Below, piece after piece: positions 1 through 8,549 of a stretch of DNA of 38,325 nt. Positions within the stretch are counted from its first letter, which is position 1; the number at the start of each line of letters is the position of its first letter. Location of the stretch: positions 1 through 38,325 of the forward strand of contig CAMDOF010000063.1 in assembly GCA_945903465.1 (NCBI GenBank), given 5' to 3'. The translations under genes and the position numbers were made by a program. The notes beneath the pieces are model-generated. The model was not told the origin of the DNA. It saw only the letters and a program-made list of their open reading frames with translations, and did no database searches. This DNA comes from Opitutus sp. GAS368 (GTDB taxonomy: Bacteria; Verrucomicrobiota; Verrucomicrobiia; Opitutales; Opitutaceae).

Positions 1-82
1 TATGTGCTGGGGCGATGCGGTCCGGTGCCGAGCGCGAGAGGGTGGGTGGTGGGGGAGCGAAGCACGCCTTCGTGGCCACCAT

Positions 83-133
83 CGGCGACAGGAGTGTCGC
101 CGGTCCGTCGGATGGGCGACACTCTTGTCGCCC
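83..133. repeat. Inverted pair of REP-like palindromes
   Basis: There are two perfect 8-bp stems, each with a 4-nt loop. The first is CGGCGACA-GGAG-TGTCGCCG at 83-102 and the second is GGGCGACA-CTCT-TGTCGCCC at 114-133. The reverse complement of the second has loop AGAG, so the second element is an inverted near-copy of the first, 11 bp away. This is the arrangement of REP/BIME elements that RAYT transposases mobilise in other bacteria. It lies about 110 bp past the end of the long minus-strand operon, where it could also act as a transcript-end structure. No further copy was noticed in the window, so its genome-wide repetition is inferred. Confidence 0.7.
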
Positions 134-243
134 CTGCTGCATGGGAGACCACCCCCAAAAACAAGTTTTGGCCCCGACGGGAAGAAACAGCTTTCCAGGC
201 CCACCAACGACTTGCAGAAGCTGTTTATTGAGAGCGAGGTGCG

Positions 244-3200
244 TTAAAAAGCGCTTTGGGCTAAGCCAGCACGGAGTTCGCGGAGGGACCATCGGAAAAT
301 AAGCCAGCCGCAGGTGAGGTTCAAACCGAGAATTCCGCAGAGTAGAGTGGTCACCAGTGCCAACGTGGGGATGGCGGGCAGGCTCGTCACACTGGGCCAG
401 ATCGCGACGGCAGATGCGAGGGTTCCGATGGTAAGGCCCCAGATGACGAGTCGCCCAAACTCGGCAAAGACCATCCGCCCGATCGCGTCTCGTGGAATAC
501 CCATGGCGGTCATCACTGCGAACTCACCGCGGCGCTCGTGAAGGTTACGTGCGATGACAATGGTCAGTCCGAGGCTCCCGAGGAGGACGCCGAGAGAGCC
601 GAGCACGTTGAAAATAGCGATGTAGGTGTTCTCGATTTCGTGAAAAGCCGCGAGAATCTCCCGAGTCAGGCTCACCCGCCCGCCTGAGTCGCGGGTCGCT
701 GCTTCAAGGCTCGTCCGGAGAGCCTCCAGATTCGCGGTATTTTTGGCATCGATCAGAAAAATTGAGTAACCAGCGTGAGAGGGGAACTTCGATAGGAAGA
801 GCCGCTCGTCCATCAGCAAATGGCCTTGGAAAATGGAGTCTGCCAAGGTACCGACAATTCGGACCTCAAACGGGACGCCGGACTCAGAAGTATAGGCGAG
901 GCGATCGCCGACTTTGCGTTTCAGCGCCCAAAGGAGCGTGGTTTCGTCGACCAGCACGGGAATCGCGCCATCGGGACCGAGCGTCTGCAGTGCGGGCCAG
1001 CCCCCGTTCGCTCCGGCGCTTGCGGGAATCTTTGGGCGGAAGGCTTGGCGCGTCGCCAAGCGGCCAGCATCCACGGCGAGCAGGCGTGGTTGATCCGTGG
1101 AATTAAGATTAAAGCAACTCGCGTTATCTCCGGTGCCGCGGCGCAGCGTGAAAATATCCCCCAGCTCGGCGGTGACACCGTCGAAAACTTCGAAGCCGGT
1201 CGCGCGGCCATCGCGGGCGAGGTTAAGAGCGGAGGTGGTTTCCAGCCAAAAGGTAAAGCCGCCGGTGCCACTGGTGGGCTGGCGCCAATCGTTACCGGTA
1301 TGTTTTCTAAAAGAGGCGACTGACAACACCATGAACACGGCCGTTGCGATCAAGCCGACGACGGTCAAGCTGCGTGAGTAGCGACTTGTGAGGTTAAGTT
1401 TGCCGAGGTAATCGGCGTCGAAGGGGCGACTTGGTTGGAGGGACGCGGGGCGAGTAAGTATCGCCCGGCAAAAGGCGATGCCGGCGGTGAGAAGCGCGGC
1501 GCCAGCGAGGTAGAAGGCGGCCTGAGCCGGCAGGCCTCGGCCGGCCATGGCAATGGCTAAGGCCGCGCCACCCGAGGACGTGGCGGCGACGATGAGAGAA
1601 GCGCGTTGGGCCTTCGCGGTTGGGCTAATTTCTAGAGTGTGGGCGGCCAGTCGAATCGACAGCTGGGCCGAGCGTGCCTGTTTTCGAGTGGCCCAGCCCA
1701 TACCGATTAAGGACAAAGCGAAGAATATCGTGGTGCCGGCAATGATGCTCACGGGGCTCGCCGCGAACACGAACGTGGCGGTCGCGCCGGGTTCGGCCCA
1801 GATTGTCTCGAGGAAACGGAGAATGCCGCGAGTGTAGAGCGTGGCGAGTGGCAGGGCGAGCAAGCTGCCGACAAAAAGCAGGCCCACGCCCTCGGTTAGT
1901 CTCCAACGGAAAAGTTTTTGAGGAGGAACCCCGACTGCACCGAGGAGGGCTTCTTCACGGTTGCGTTGGAGCAGGCAAAATTGAAAAAGCATGGCGACGA
2001 GCCCGAGTGCGGCGAGAATCAGGAAGAAGCTCATCCCCGCAAATAGCCCGCCAAAATCCACCGCTGAGTTCGCCGCGGCTTGCGCATCGGCGCGAATCTT
2101 GCGCAGGACTAGCTGGTTCATTTCTGGCCGCAGGGCGCGCAGGAGGGTAGCGGTTAACTCCGCTTCGCGCTCCCGCGGCAAGGCCACGCGCATCGCGGTG
2201 AAGGTTCCCCAGCGGCTTGACCAAATATCGCGTCCGCCTTCCGGTGAAAGAAACGCTTTGGGGGTGCCGCGGTGCGTCTCCCAGTAGCGCTCATCCTGGC
2301 TGCGAATCAAATCCAGCTTCAGCGGCAAACCCGGGTTCCACTCCGACGTGCTCTTCGCGTCGCTCATTCCGGGGAAATCCGGCATCCAGGCCCGGTCGGC
2401 CGCCAGCCCTTGCAATGGTACGATCGCGCGCACACGAAAGGGGGTCCGCGCTTCGATCAAGGCACTGCCTGCGCCGACCTGAAAATACGCCACGCTGACC
2501 TCATCGCCGATTTTTGCCTGCAGATCGGCTGCGAGCCAGTCGTTGAGCACGATTTCTCGCGGGCCCAAGTCGGCGGGGAGAAACGGGGCAGCGGCGGCGG
2601 TCGTGGCGGTCGCTATTGAATAGGGTGTTTTGCGATCACCGATCCGGAACTCGTTAACCAAATATGAAACCGCCGGTTGAGCGTTGGGGAGCGCCCCGTT
2701 GATCGCGGTGGCGAGCGCGGGATCGATAAAAATACGGTTTGAAGCGATCTCGAAGGTAGCCGCCTGCTCCAGCCATTTCAGCGAAAGCCCGTAATCGGCG
2801 AGCGTGACCGCTGCGTTCAACGCCTTCGCGAGATCGGTCTTCGCGGCGGAGTCCTCAACCAAAAGGAGGTTGGCCAGCCCGGGCTGTTCAAGGCTCGCTT
2901 GGAGTGCGCCGATTGGCAAAAAAACCGTCGGGGTCGCCACTTGAGTGGCTTCGAGATTAAAGCGACCAAAGGCCGACTCGTCGAGAATGGCGGCGACGGT
3001 TCCCCGCAGCGCTTGCAGAGAGGCCTCCGCGCCAGCGACGGGAGCGTTTCCTGCCAAAATGCCCGGTTTCTGCAGGCGGAGGACGAGCGGATCGCCGAGT
3101 GCGAGGTGCAGGCGTCGCGCCAGGGTCGTGTTGATGGCGAAGGAGGGCGCCCGGGCCTCAAGCTGCAGGGCTGGCGGGGTGGGCGCCAGTGACCAAAAAG

Positions 3201-3540
3201 CATCGGTAACCCCGACGATTTGGACCTGTGGGCTGGTGGCGCGCGAGGTGGGTTGGGTCGCGGATCCTCGGGCGTATAATAGGGGGGCGGTGCGTGCGCC
3301 GGTGCGCTGTGCCAGGTCAGCGGCGAGGGCTTGCCGGAAAAAACGGTCGCCCGCGAGGATGGCGTGAGTAGCGCGTCCGATGCGTTGCTGGCTGATCTGC
3401 CGCAGTGATTCAGCGACGGAATCACCCGAGAACAGCGCGCCGAGGAGCACGGTTGCCCCGAGGACCGCGCCGGCGAGAACGCCGGCATAAGTGAAGCGGT
3501 GGAACTTCAGGCTCTGCCAGATAAAACGCGTAGGGCTCAT
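244..3540 (-). CDS. ABC transporter permease, FtsX/MacB/LolC type, large
   Basis: This is a 1098-aa inner-membrane permease. One transmembrane helix near residues 18-38 is followed by a large extracytoplasmic domain. A central block of helices (about residues 500-720) contains the first FtsX-type coupling segment (QRNREEALLGAVGVPPQKL). A further helix and second extracytoplasmic domain follow, and the C-terminal FtsX block (about 960-1090) carries the second coupling segment (NLHERRGEFAVMTAMGIP). Duplicated FtsX domains in one chain are known in YbbP-like and related permeases, and exporters or lipoprotein/lipid extractors are typical for the family. It is the last gene of the long operon, 92 bp after the ATPase gene that presumably energises it. 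The substrate is unknown; export of the operon's product is the simplest inference. Confidence 0.9.
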   Translation of the reverse strand: MSPTRFIWQSLKFHRFTYAGVLAGAVLGATVLLGALFSGDSVAESLRQISQQRIGRATHAILAGDRFFRQALAADLAQRTGARTAPLLYARGSATQPTSRATSPQVQIVGVTDAFWSLAPTPPALQLEARAPSFAINTTLARRLHLALGDPLVLRLQKPGILAGNAPVAGAEASLQALRGTVAAILDESAFGRFNLEATQVATPTVFLPIGALQASLEQPGLANLLLVEDSAAKTDLAKALNAAVTLADYGLSLKWLEQAATFEIASNRIFIDPALATAINGALPNAQPAVSYLVNEFRIGDRKTPYSIATATTAAAAPFLPADLGPREIVLNDWLAADLQAKIGDEVSVAYFQVGAGSALIEARTPFRVRAIVPLQGLAADRAWMPDFPGMSDAKSTSEWNPGLPLKLDLIRSQDERYWETHRGTPKAFLSPEGGRDIWSSRWGTFTAMRVALPREREAELTATLLRALRPEMNQLVLRKIRADAQAAANSAVDFGGLFAGMSFFLILAALGLVAMLFQFCLLQRNREEALLGAVGVPPQKLFRWRLTEGVGLLFVGSLLALPLATLYTRGILRFLETIWAEPGATATFVFAASPVSIIAGTTIFFALSLIGMGWATRKQARSAQLSIRLAAHTLEISPTAKAQRASLIVAATSSGGAALAIAMAGRGLPAQAAFYLAGAALLTAGIAFCRAILTRPASLQPSRPFDADYLGKLNLTSRYSRSLTVVGLIATAVFMVLSVASFRKHTGNDWRQPTSGTGGFTFWLETTSALNLARDGRATGFEVFDGVTAELGDIFTLRRGTGDNASCFNLNSTDQPRLLAVDAGRLATRQAFRPKIPASAGANGGWPALQTLGPDGAIPVLVDETTLLWALKRKVGDRLAYTSESGVPFEVRIVGTLADSIFQGHLLMDERLFLSKFPSHAGYSIFLIDAKNTANLEALRTSLEAATRDSGGRVSLTREILAAFHEIENTYIAIFNVLGSLGVLLGSLGLTIVIARNLHERRGEFAVMTAMGIPRDAIGRMVFAEFGRLVIWGLTIGTLASAVAIWPSVTSLPAIPTLALVTTLLCGILGLNLTCGWLIFRWSLRELRAGLAQSAF

Positions 3541-3632
3541 TCGGATACGAAAAGATCCGGCCGGTGGCGGCGTCGAAGTGCGCGCCGGGATTTCTTTTTA
3601 AGTGAAAGCATTCAGGACGAGGGCGGTCGGAT

Positions 3633-4304
3633 TCAGGCCACCAACCGCCCGTCAGCGAGCCGGTAGGTTTTTTGCAAACGCTGCGCGAGACCCGGATTGT
3701 GGGTGACGACCACCAAGGCCGTGCTGGCCATGGCTTGGGTGCTGAGGAGGAGGTCGGCGACGCGCTCGCCGGTCGCAGGATCGAGGGAGCCGGTGGGTTC
3801 ATCGGCGAGGATAATCTTCGGGCGGTTGATGAGGGCGCGGGCGATGGCGACGCGCAATTGTTCACCACCAGAAAGCTGAAACGGACGATGGGTGGTGCGG
3901 TCTTTTAAACCGACCTGTTCCAGCAGAGAGCGCGCGCGCTCCTCCGTGGCGGCGGTCGATTCCGCCCAGCCGCCGGCCAGTCGCGGCACGAGGACGTTTT
4001 CTAAAACCGTGCACTGCGGCAGGAGATAATGGAGTTGAAAGATGAAGCCGATGGTGCGGTTGCGGAAGCGGGCGGCGGCGATGGCGTCGAGACCGCCGAT
4101 GACGGTGCCGGCGATCATGATTTGGCCGCCGCTGGGCTGATCGAGGGCGCCGAGGAGATTGAGCAGGGTGGTCTTGCCGCTCCCGGAAGGTCCGACGATC
4201 GCGACCGACTCACCGGCGGCGACCTGAAGATCGAGGTTGCGCAGTACGGCGACGGGACCGAGGGGACTCGAGTAGGATTTAGAGATCTGGGTGACGTTGA
4301 TCAT
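3633..4304 (-). CDS. ABC transporter ATP-binding protein, LolD/MacB type
   Basis: This 223-aa ATPase partners FtsX-type permeases. It has Walker A GPSGSGKT (38-45), a Q-loop segment FIFQLHYLLP (88-96) very like LolD, the signature LSGGEQ (144-149), Walker B IILADEP (164-170) and an H-loop histidine (202). The ATG at 4304 is chosen because it overlaps the preceding ligase stop as ATGA; a 10-codon upstream extension would lie inside the ligase gene. The residue after LSGGEQ is Leu where most relatives have Gln before the conserved Arg, a small deviation. With the adjacent permease it should form an exporter or a membrane-extraction machine. LolD, MacB and YbbA relatives cannot be told apart from sequence alone. 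Confidence 0.93.
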   Translation of the reverse strand: MINVTQISKSYSSPLGPVAVLRNLDLQVAAGESVAIVGPSGSGKTTLLNLLGALDQPSGGQIMIAGTVIGGLDAIAAARFRNRTIGFIFQLHYLLPQCTVLENVLVPRLAGGWAESTAATEERARSLLEQVGLKDRTTHRPFQLSGGEQLRVAIARALINRPKIILADEPTGSLDPATGERVADLLLSTQAMASTALVVVTHNPGLAQRLQKTYRLADGRLVA

Positions 4305-5572
4305 GGCAAGGCGGTTGCAGAGAGAAATTTCCAACGGCGGGCCTTCATCTCAGATACCGGCAAGGTCCCGCTGGGGACTTTTTTCACCGCGATGCGGATG
4401 CGCAGGGTGGCGCGGAGTTGCTTGGCCAGTTCGTTGACCGGATCGTCGAGCGAGGTCGATTCGATGCGCACGACGACTTCAGGAATCGCCGAGCGGCGGT
4501 CAATCTCAACGATGTACTCGCCGATGCCGGGGACCGCACGGACCACGGCGTCGATCGCCGAAGGGTAAACATTGACGCCCCGGATAACCAGCATGTCGTC
4601 CACACGCCCCAAAATTCCACCAGCGAGAGAAAAGGCGGTGGCTGGTGCGTCGATGGTCGCGACTGGGCGCACGATATCTCCGGTGCGGTATCGGAGCAGC
4701 GGGCAGGCGGTGCGGCCCAGCGTGGTGAGGACGAGTTCGCCGGTTTCGCCGAGCGGGACCGGCTGATTGGTTTCTGGAGTGAGCACTTCGCAGAAATAGG
4801 CCTCGTGGATCAACCGGAGGACGGTGGATTCGGCGGGCAGGCTGTAGGAAACGGGACCGATCTCGGTCATGCCGTGGTGGTCGACCACCCGCGCCCCGGG
4901 CCAAGCGCTTTCAATTTGGGCGCGGACCGACGGCACGCTTCCGCCGGGCTCCCCGCCGACAATGATGCGAGCAAGCCCTGAGTCGGTGAGGTCGATTGAT
5001 TCTTGGCGGGCGACCTCGGCGAGTCGCAGGGCGTAGGTGGGCGTGCAGCAGAGGAACCGCGGGCGCCGCGCGAGGAGAAAGTGCAGCCGATCGCGGCTGG
5101 ACAGACCGCCTGCTGGGATCGCCCGCAGGCCCAGTTGGACGGCGGAATCGAACGCGGCCCAGAAGCCCAGAAAAGGGCCAAAGGAGAAGGCGAAAAACGC
5201 CGTATCGCCCGCTCGGGCTCCGGCGTGCTGCCAGACGATCTTCCAATTATCGAGGACCCACTGCCAGCTGGCGGCGTCGTCGAGCCAGAGTAGCGGCCGG
5301 CCACCGGTGCCACTGGTTTGGTGGAAACGGATGTAGGACGTATCTGGATACGTTAGGGTCGAACCGTGAGGCGGATAATCGGCCTGATCTCTCACCAAGT
5401 CGGCCTTGGTGGTGAAAGGCATCCGCTCGCGGAAGTCTGCGAGGCTGGCGAAGCCATTGAGAGCGGCGGCCGTCGCCAGCTTCTCTCGGTAAAAACGATT
5501 GGTCGGGGCGATCGCGGCGATGAGGCGATTGAGCGCCGCCAGCTGGGTTTGCTCCTGATCGCCCATGAGCAT
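4301..5572 (-). CDS. PaaK-like AMP-forming acyl/aryl-CoA ligase
   Basis: This 423-aa protein belongs to the ANL adenylate-forming superfamily, in the phenylacetate-CoA ligase style. Visible motifs are the phosphate-binding HQTSGTGGRP (about residue 88), HHGMTEIGP (A5-like motif), LLRYRTGDIV, the hinge segment GRVDDMLVIRGVNVYPS, and a Lys/Arg-rich C-terminal region. The family activates a carboxylic acid as an acyl-AMP and usually passes it to CoA. The start overlaps the preceding transporter stop by one base (TGATG); an ATG two codons further in is the alternative. It is the second acid-activating enzyme of this operon, alongside the LuxE-like protein at 13827-14903. An aryl acid such as 4-hydroxybenzoate is a reasonable but unproven substrate. 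Confidence 0.88.
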   Translation of the reverse strand: MLMGDQEQTQLAALNRLIAAIAPTNRFYREKLATAAALNGFASLADFRERMPFTTKADLVRDQADYPPHGSTLTYPDTSYIRFHQTSGTGGRPLLWLDDAASWQWVLDNWKIVWQHAGARAGDTAFFAFSFGPFLGFWAAFDSAVQLGLRAIPAGGLSSRDRLHFLLARRPRFLCCTPTYALRLAEVARQESIDLTDSGLARIIVGGEPGGSVPSVRAQIESAWPGARVVDHHGMTEIGPVSYSLPAESTVLRLIHEAYFCEVLTPETNQPVPLGETGELVLTTLGRTACPLLRYRTGDIVRPVATIDAPATAFSLAGGILGRVDDMLVIRGVNVYPSAIDAVVRAVPGIGEYIVEIDRRSAIPEVVVRIESTSLDDPVNELAKQLRATLRIRIAVKKVPSGTLPVSEMKARRWKFLSATALP

Positions 5573-6102
5573 CAGTGGGCGCGGGGCGCGACCGGCGAAG
5601 TCGGACTGGCCGTTTTAGCCGCAGCTTTGGGTGCGGGTGCTGGTTTGTAGAAACTCACCATGCAACCGCCGGTGGCGGCCATGGTGATACCGAGATAAAA
5701 TTGCCAAGGAATGCTGGCGAAGCCTCCTTTGGGTGGGTGCATCCACATGGCGACGAGCGCGTTCACGACGGGGGCGCCGGCAAAGACGATTGACATGACG
5801 ACGGTGGGGGCGCCCTTGGCTCCGAACGCCAGTAAGATGCCAAACGCGCCAATGGCGCCGAGCGCGCCAGCGAAGAGCGATATCCAAACCCCCTTGGCCG
5901 GGAAATTGAGGTCAGATCCTTGTCCTTTGAGGAGCACCAGAGGAGCGAGCACCGCGAAGATAAAATAGGCGATGCCGACGAAGAGAAACGCCTTATATCG
6001 GCCAAAGACGGGATCGTTCATCGCGAGTTGACCGGTATGAAGAAAGATACCGTAGATGCCCCAAGTGCAGACGGTGAGGAAGGCGTAGAATAACCAATGC
6101 AT
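5572..6102 (-). CDS. Small five-helix DMT/EamA-like membrane protein
   Basis: This 176-aa protein has about five hydrophobic helices (roughly 1-20, 38-60, 71-92, 98-117, 130-152) and an Ala/Pro-rich tail. Small residues (AGALGAIGAFG) pack the third helix, as in drug/metabolite transporter (EamA-like) proteins. Typical EamA proteins have ten helices made by duplication, so this is half-sized and would have to work as a dimer, as SMR-like and other half-size DMT proteins do. It lies 21 bp downstream of the thioesterase gene and overlaps the ligase gene by one base, so it is probably co-translated with them. Transport of a small metabolite of the pathway is inferred; no substrate can be read from the sequence. 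Confidence 0.75.
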   Translation of the reverse strand: MHWLFYAFLTVCTWGIYGIFLHTGQLAMNDPVFGRYKAFLFVGIAYFIFAVLAPLVLLKGQGSDLNFPAKGVWISLFAGALGAIGAFGILLAFGAKGAPTVVMSIVFAGAPVVNALVAMWMHPPKGGFASIPWQFYLGITMAATGGCMVSFYKPAPAPKAAAKTASPTSPVAPRAH

Positions 6103-6123
6103 AGTCGTGATGGATTTAAACGT

Positions 6124-6588
6124 TCAGATAGAAGTGAGGGTTGCCGCGATCGTCTGCTCTAACTTTGCCCGCAGAAGTGCGGGAATGGGAGTTTTCCGGA
6201 TTTCGTGCGCGCCGATGTCGAGCTCGACGTGGACGATGGCGCAGGCACCCGTGGCGATGGGTGACGCCGGTGGATCGCCCTCGGCGAGTATCCAGAATGC
6301 GTAACGCAGGCTGCTTGTGCGGATCTCTTCAACGCGCAAGCAGACGTCCAAGGTCTGCTCAAAGCGGGCTGGTTTGATATATTTGCAGGAAACTTCGAGC
6401 CGCGGCCAACCTTGTTGGGCGTTGCCGATCGCGGTATGAACACTGGCGCCCAACGACCGGAAAAAGGCGTGTTCGGCACATTCGACGAAGCGGAAGAAAT
6501 TCGCGAAATGCACGATGCCAGCGAGGTCGGTGTCGGCGAATTCGACCAAGCGGCGGTAGCGAAAGTGAGCGGGCAAAAGTGTGGGCAT
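6124..6588 (-). CDS. Hotdog-fold acyl-CoA thioesterase, 4-hydroxybenzoyl-CoA/YbgC type
   Basis: This 154-aa single hotdog-domain protein carries the signature FADTDLAGIVHFANFFRFVE at residues 17-36. Asp21 aligns with the catalytic Asp17 of the Pseudomonas 4-hydroxybenzoyl-CoA thioesterase (established family knowledge). Such enzymes hydrolyse acyl- or aryl-CoA thioesters, usually as tetramers in the cytoplasm. It sits 11 bp after the glycosyltransferase gene and 21 bp before the DMT-like gene. With a CoA ligase, a LuxC reductase and a chorismate-lyase-like protein in the same operon, a 4-hydroxybenzoyl-CoA-like substrate is plausible. However, YbgC relatives with short-chain or fatty acyl specificity look similar, so specificity is open. 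Confidence 0.9.
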   Translation of the reverse strand: MPTLLPAHFRYRRLVEFADTDLAGIVHFANFFRFVECAEHAFFRSLGASVHTAIGNAQQGWPRLEVSCKYIKPARFEQTLDVCLRVEEIRTSSLRYAFWILAEGDPPASPIATGACAIVHVELDIGAHEIRKTPIPALLRAKLEQTIAATLTSI

Positions 6589-6599
6589 GGTGGCGCGGA

Positions 6600-7901
6600 T
6601 CAGAGGGCGGCGGGCGTGAGCCGAGCGCTCACCTGCCGAAACCGAGCGGCCATTGTCTGCGCGCTGAAGTGTTTTTCAACGCCGAAGCGGCCCGCGCGAC
6701 TAAATTCACGGTGCTTTCCGGGATCGCTGAGCAACTGCTGCCAAGCGTGGGCGAGCGCGGCGGCATCGCGTGGGGGAACGCAGACTCCGCCGCCGGTGGC
6801 GGCAACGATTTCAGGGAAAGCGGCGGCGGCGGGTTGGATCACGGGGACCCCGCAGGCCATGGCCTCGATGACATAGAGGCCGAAGGCCTCCTCATAAATC
6901 GCCGGTACGGAAAAAAGGGTCAGGCTCTGCAGAAAAGCAATTTTGCTTTCGCGAGTGAGATTAGGGGCCCAGTCGACGCGCGCGGTTAGTCCAGCTTTGG
7001 CAATTTTTTGTTGCAAGGTGCGGATCAAGGGCTGATCGCCCGCAGTGGCGGCGCCGCCGATTTTCAGGCGCGTGGTGCGGTCACCGAGGGCACTGGTGAG
7101 GTGGAAAAAAGCGTCGACGAAAAGAGCGAGACCTTTTTCCCGGCACATCCGAGCAAGGTAACCGATGGTGGCTGGAGCGGGCGCCGTGGTCACGACCGAA
7201 TATCCGTCGAGCTGAATACCGTTGGGCACGACCTCAATGGCGGCGGGCTTCAGGGCAAGGCGCGCGCCCATAAAATCAGCATAAAACTGACTGGGTGCCA
7301 CGAGGAGATCCGCGGCTGGAAGGTGGTTGGTGAGGGCTTGCCAGCACTGTGAACGATAAGGCTCGGGGAGCCCGTCGAGAAATGAATCTTCTCCTTGAAA
7401 AAACAGCATCACGGGCGCCCGCAGTTGGCGTTTCAGCTCGGCGGTGAAGCCGGCGAATAAGGCGTTGGAAAGGCAAATGAGATCGGGCTTCTCGGTGTGC
7501 ACGAGCCAGTCAAGCAACTGGGCGAGCTCCTGACGCAAGCGACCGGAGCCGACGTTGAGCATCTCGAGAGTCATCTCGCCGTGCTCGCGGGCGGATGTCA
7601 TGTGACTGTGGCGAGCTGCCCATTTAAGCAGACCGGTTGAATTTAAGAGACGGTGGAGGGCGGCGGGGGTCCAGCGGGCGAGGCCGAGTTTTTGCTGAAG
7701 GTAGACATTGATGCCGCCGAAAAAGACGGGGACCTTTTCTGAACCGGCGAGCGAGGCCTCATCGAGAATCAGCGGGAGGTACATGGGCGCGATGGTGACT
7801 TCATGACCAGCGCGTTGGAGCTCGCGAGCGAGGGCGTTATCGCGCATGCACGCGCCGCAGTAGTAGCTGCCGGTGCCTGCGGTGAGAAAGACAATTTTCA
7901 C
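6600..7901 (-). CDS. Glycosyltransferase family 4 (GT-B)
   Basis: The 433-aa product starts with MKIVFLTAGTGSYYCGACMR, an N-terminal Rossmann strand with the CGACMRDN motif seen in many bacterial GT4 proteins. The donor-site EX7E element (EEAFGLYVIE) lies near residue 345 and is followed by AMACGVPVI. The start is the GTG at 7901, which overlaps the preceding stop as GTGA. The open frame extends about 160 codons further upstream, but that part is arginine/proline-rich shadow sequence over the chorismate-lyase-like gene. The enzyme should transfer a sugar from an activated donor, keeping its configuration. In this operon the acceptor could be a hydroxylated small molecule, which is inference. 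Confidence 0.92.
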   Translation of the reverse strand: MKIVFLTAGTGSYYCGACMRDNALARELQRAGHEVTIAPMYLPLILDEASLAGSEKVPVFFGGINVYLQQKLGLARWTPAALHRLLNSTGLLKWAARHSHMTSAREHGEMTLEMLNVGSGRLRQELAQLLDWLVHTEKPDLICLSNALFAGFTAELKRQLRAPVMLFFQGEDSFLDGLPEPYRSQCWQALTNHLPAADLLVAPSQFYADFMGARLALKPAAIEVVPNGIQLDGYSVVTTAPAPATIGYLARMCREKGLALFVDAFFHLTSALGDRTTRLKIGGAATAGDQPLIRTLQQKIAKAGLTARVDWAPNLTRESKIAFLQSLTLFSVPAIYEEAFGLYVIEAMACGVPVIQPAAAAFPEIVAATGGGVCVPPRDAAALAHAWQQLLSDPGKHREFSRAGRFGVEKHFSAQTMAARFRQVSARLTPAAL

Positions 7902-8545
7902 GGGCAGGGTAGGATTTCGACGATCCAGGCGAGGGGCTCGCCGGTGCTTTTCGACAGCTGGTTTATGCGGCCATAGCAGGCGCCCCTGGCGTAGGGTGCA
8001 AGCGGAGTGCTGGCCAGCTTGGCGGCGGGGGACGTGAAATACTGAAGAGGAGAACTTTTGAAGGGAATTTCCGCCTGATGCAGCAGGGCGCCAAGCGGGG
8101 TGCGACCCGTTCGGATGATGGCCTGTTGCGCCGTGGTAAATTGGTCGAGGGCCACGGCCATGACGCCGTATTCGACGATGCGGTCCTCTGCTAGGGTGCG
8201 GAGGAAAACTTCGCGCAGATAAAGGCCATGGCTTTGGGATACTTGGAGGACTTCGACGCGAAGATCGCCGCGATAGAAGTTCGCGAGGGTCGAGGTCATA
8301 TCGCGGGTATGCACGAGAAGCTGCCGATCTCGGTCGGGCATCGCGTCGGGCGAGATCGTCGGCATGGAATCCGGCGGCAGCTGGCACGCCTCCCGCAGGA
8401 AACGCGAGAAGGCCGCGGGTATTGCAAGATTCCGCCGGGTATCGTCAGCGGGTGCGATCGTGGGGCACGACCCTGCAGCGAGGTCGACGGCAGAGGGGAC
8501 CGGTAGTGAATCGGTCAAGCCATCAGCGGATGATGTCGCGGTCAC
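7898..8545 (-). CDS. Chorismate-lyase-like protein (UbiC type)
   Basis: This 215-aa protein aligns by eye with E. coli UbiC over residues 74-212. The stretches are DMTSTLANF, YLREVFL, RTGRTPLGALL, YGRINQLSKSTGEPL and WIVEILP. Residues matching the UbiC product-binding set appear kept: Met83, Arg111, Gly127, Leu151 and Glu210 (UbiC Met34, Arg76, Gly90, Leu114, Glu155). UbiC splits chorismate into 4-hydroxybenzoate and pyruvate. An N-terminal extension of about 45-70 residues is not explained. The start is GTG, 4 bp after the radical SAM stop, and the end overlaps the glycosyltransferase start. No ubiquinone genes are nearby, so the 4-hydroxybenzoate is more likely for a specialised product. 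The UTRA domain has the same fold, but no HTH domain is seen. Confidence 0.75.
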   Translation of the reverse strand: MTATSSADGLTDSLPVPSAVDLAAGSCPTIAPADDTRRNLAIPAAFSRFLREACQLPPDSMPTISPDAMPDRDRQLLVHTRDMTSTLANFYRGDLRVEVLQVSQSHGLYLREVFLRTLAEDRIVEYGVMAVALDQFTTAQQAIIRTGRTPLGALLHQAEIPFKSSPLQYFTSPAAKLASTPLAPYARGACYGRINQLSKSTGEPLAWIVEILPCP

Positions 8546-8549
8546 GGTT

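Noticed and set aside
155..171. CCAAAA-ACAAG-TTTTGG hairpin as operon terminator
   Set aside because: The stem is short and AT-rich, and no T-tract follows it on the minus strand.
7902..8387. N-terminal extension of the glycosyltransferase frame (about 160 codons)
   Set aside because: It overlaps the chorismate-lyase-like gene, is Arg/Pro/Ser-rich without domain character, and the GTG at 7901 gives a normal family N-terminus with a GTGA overlap.
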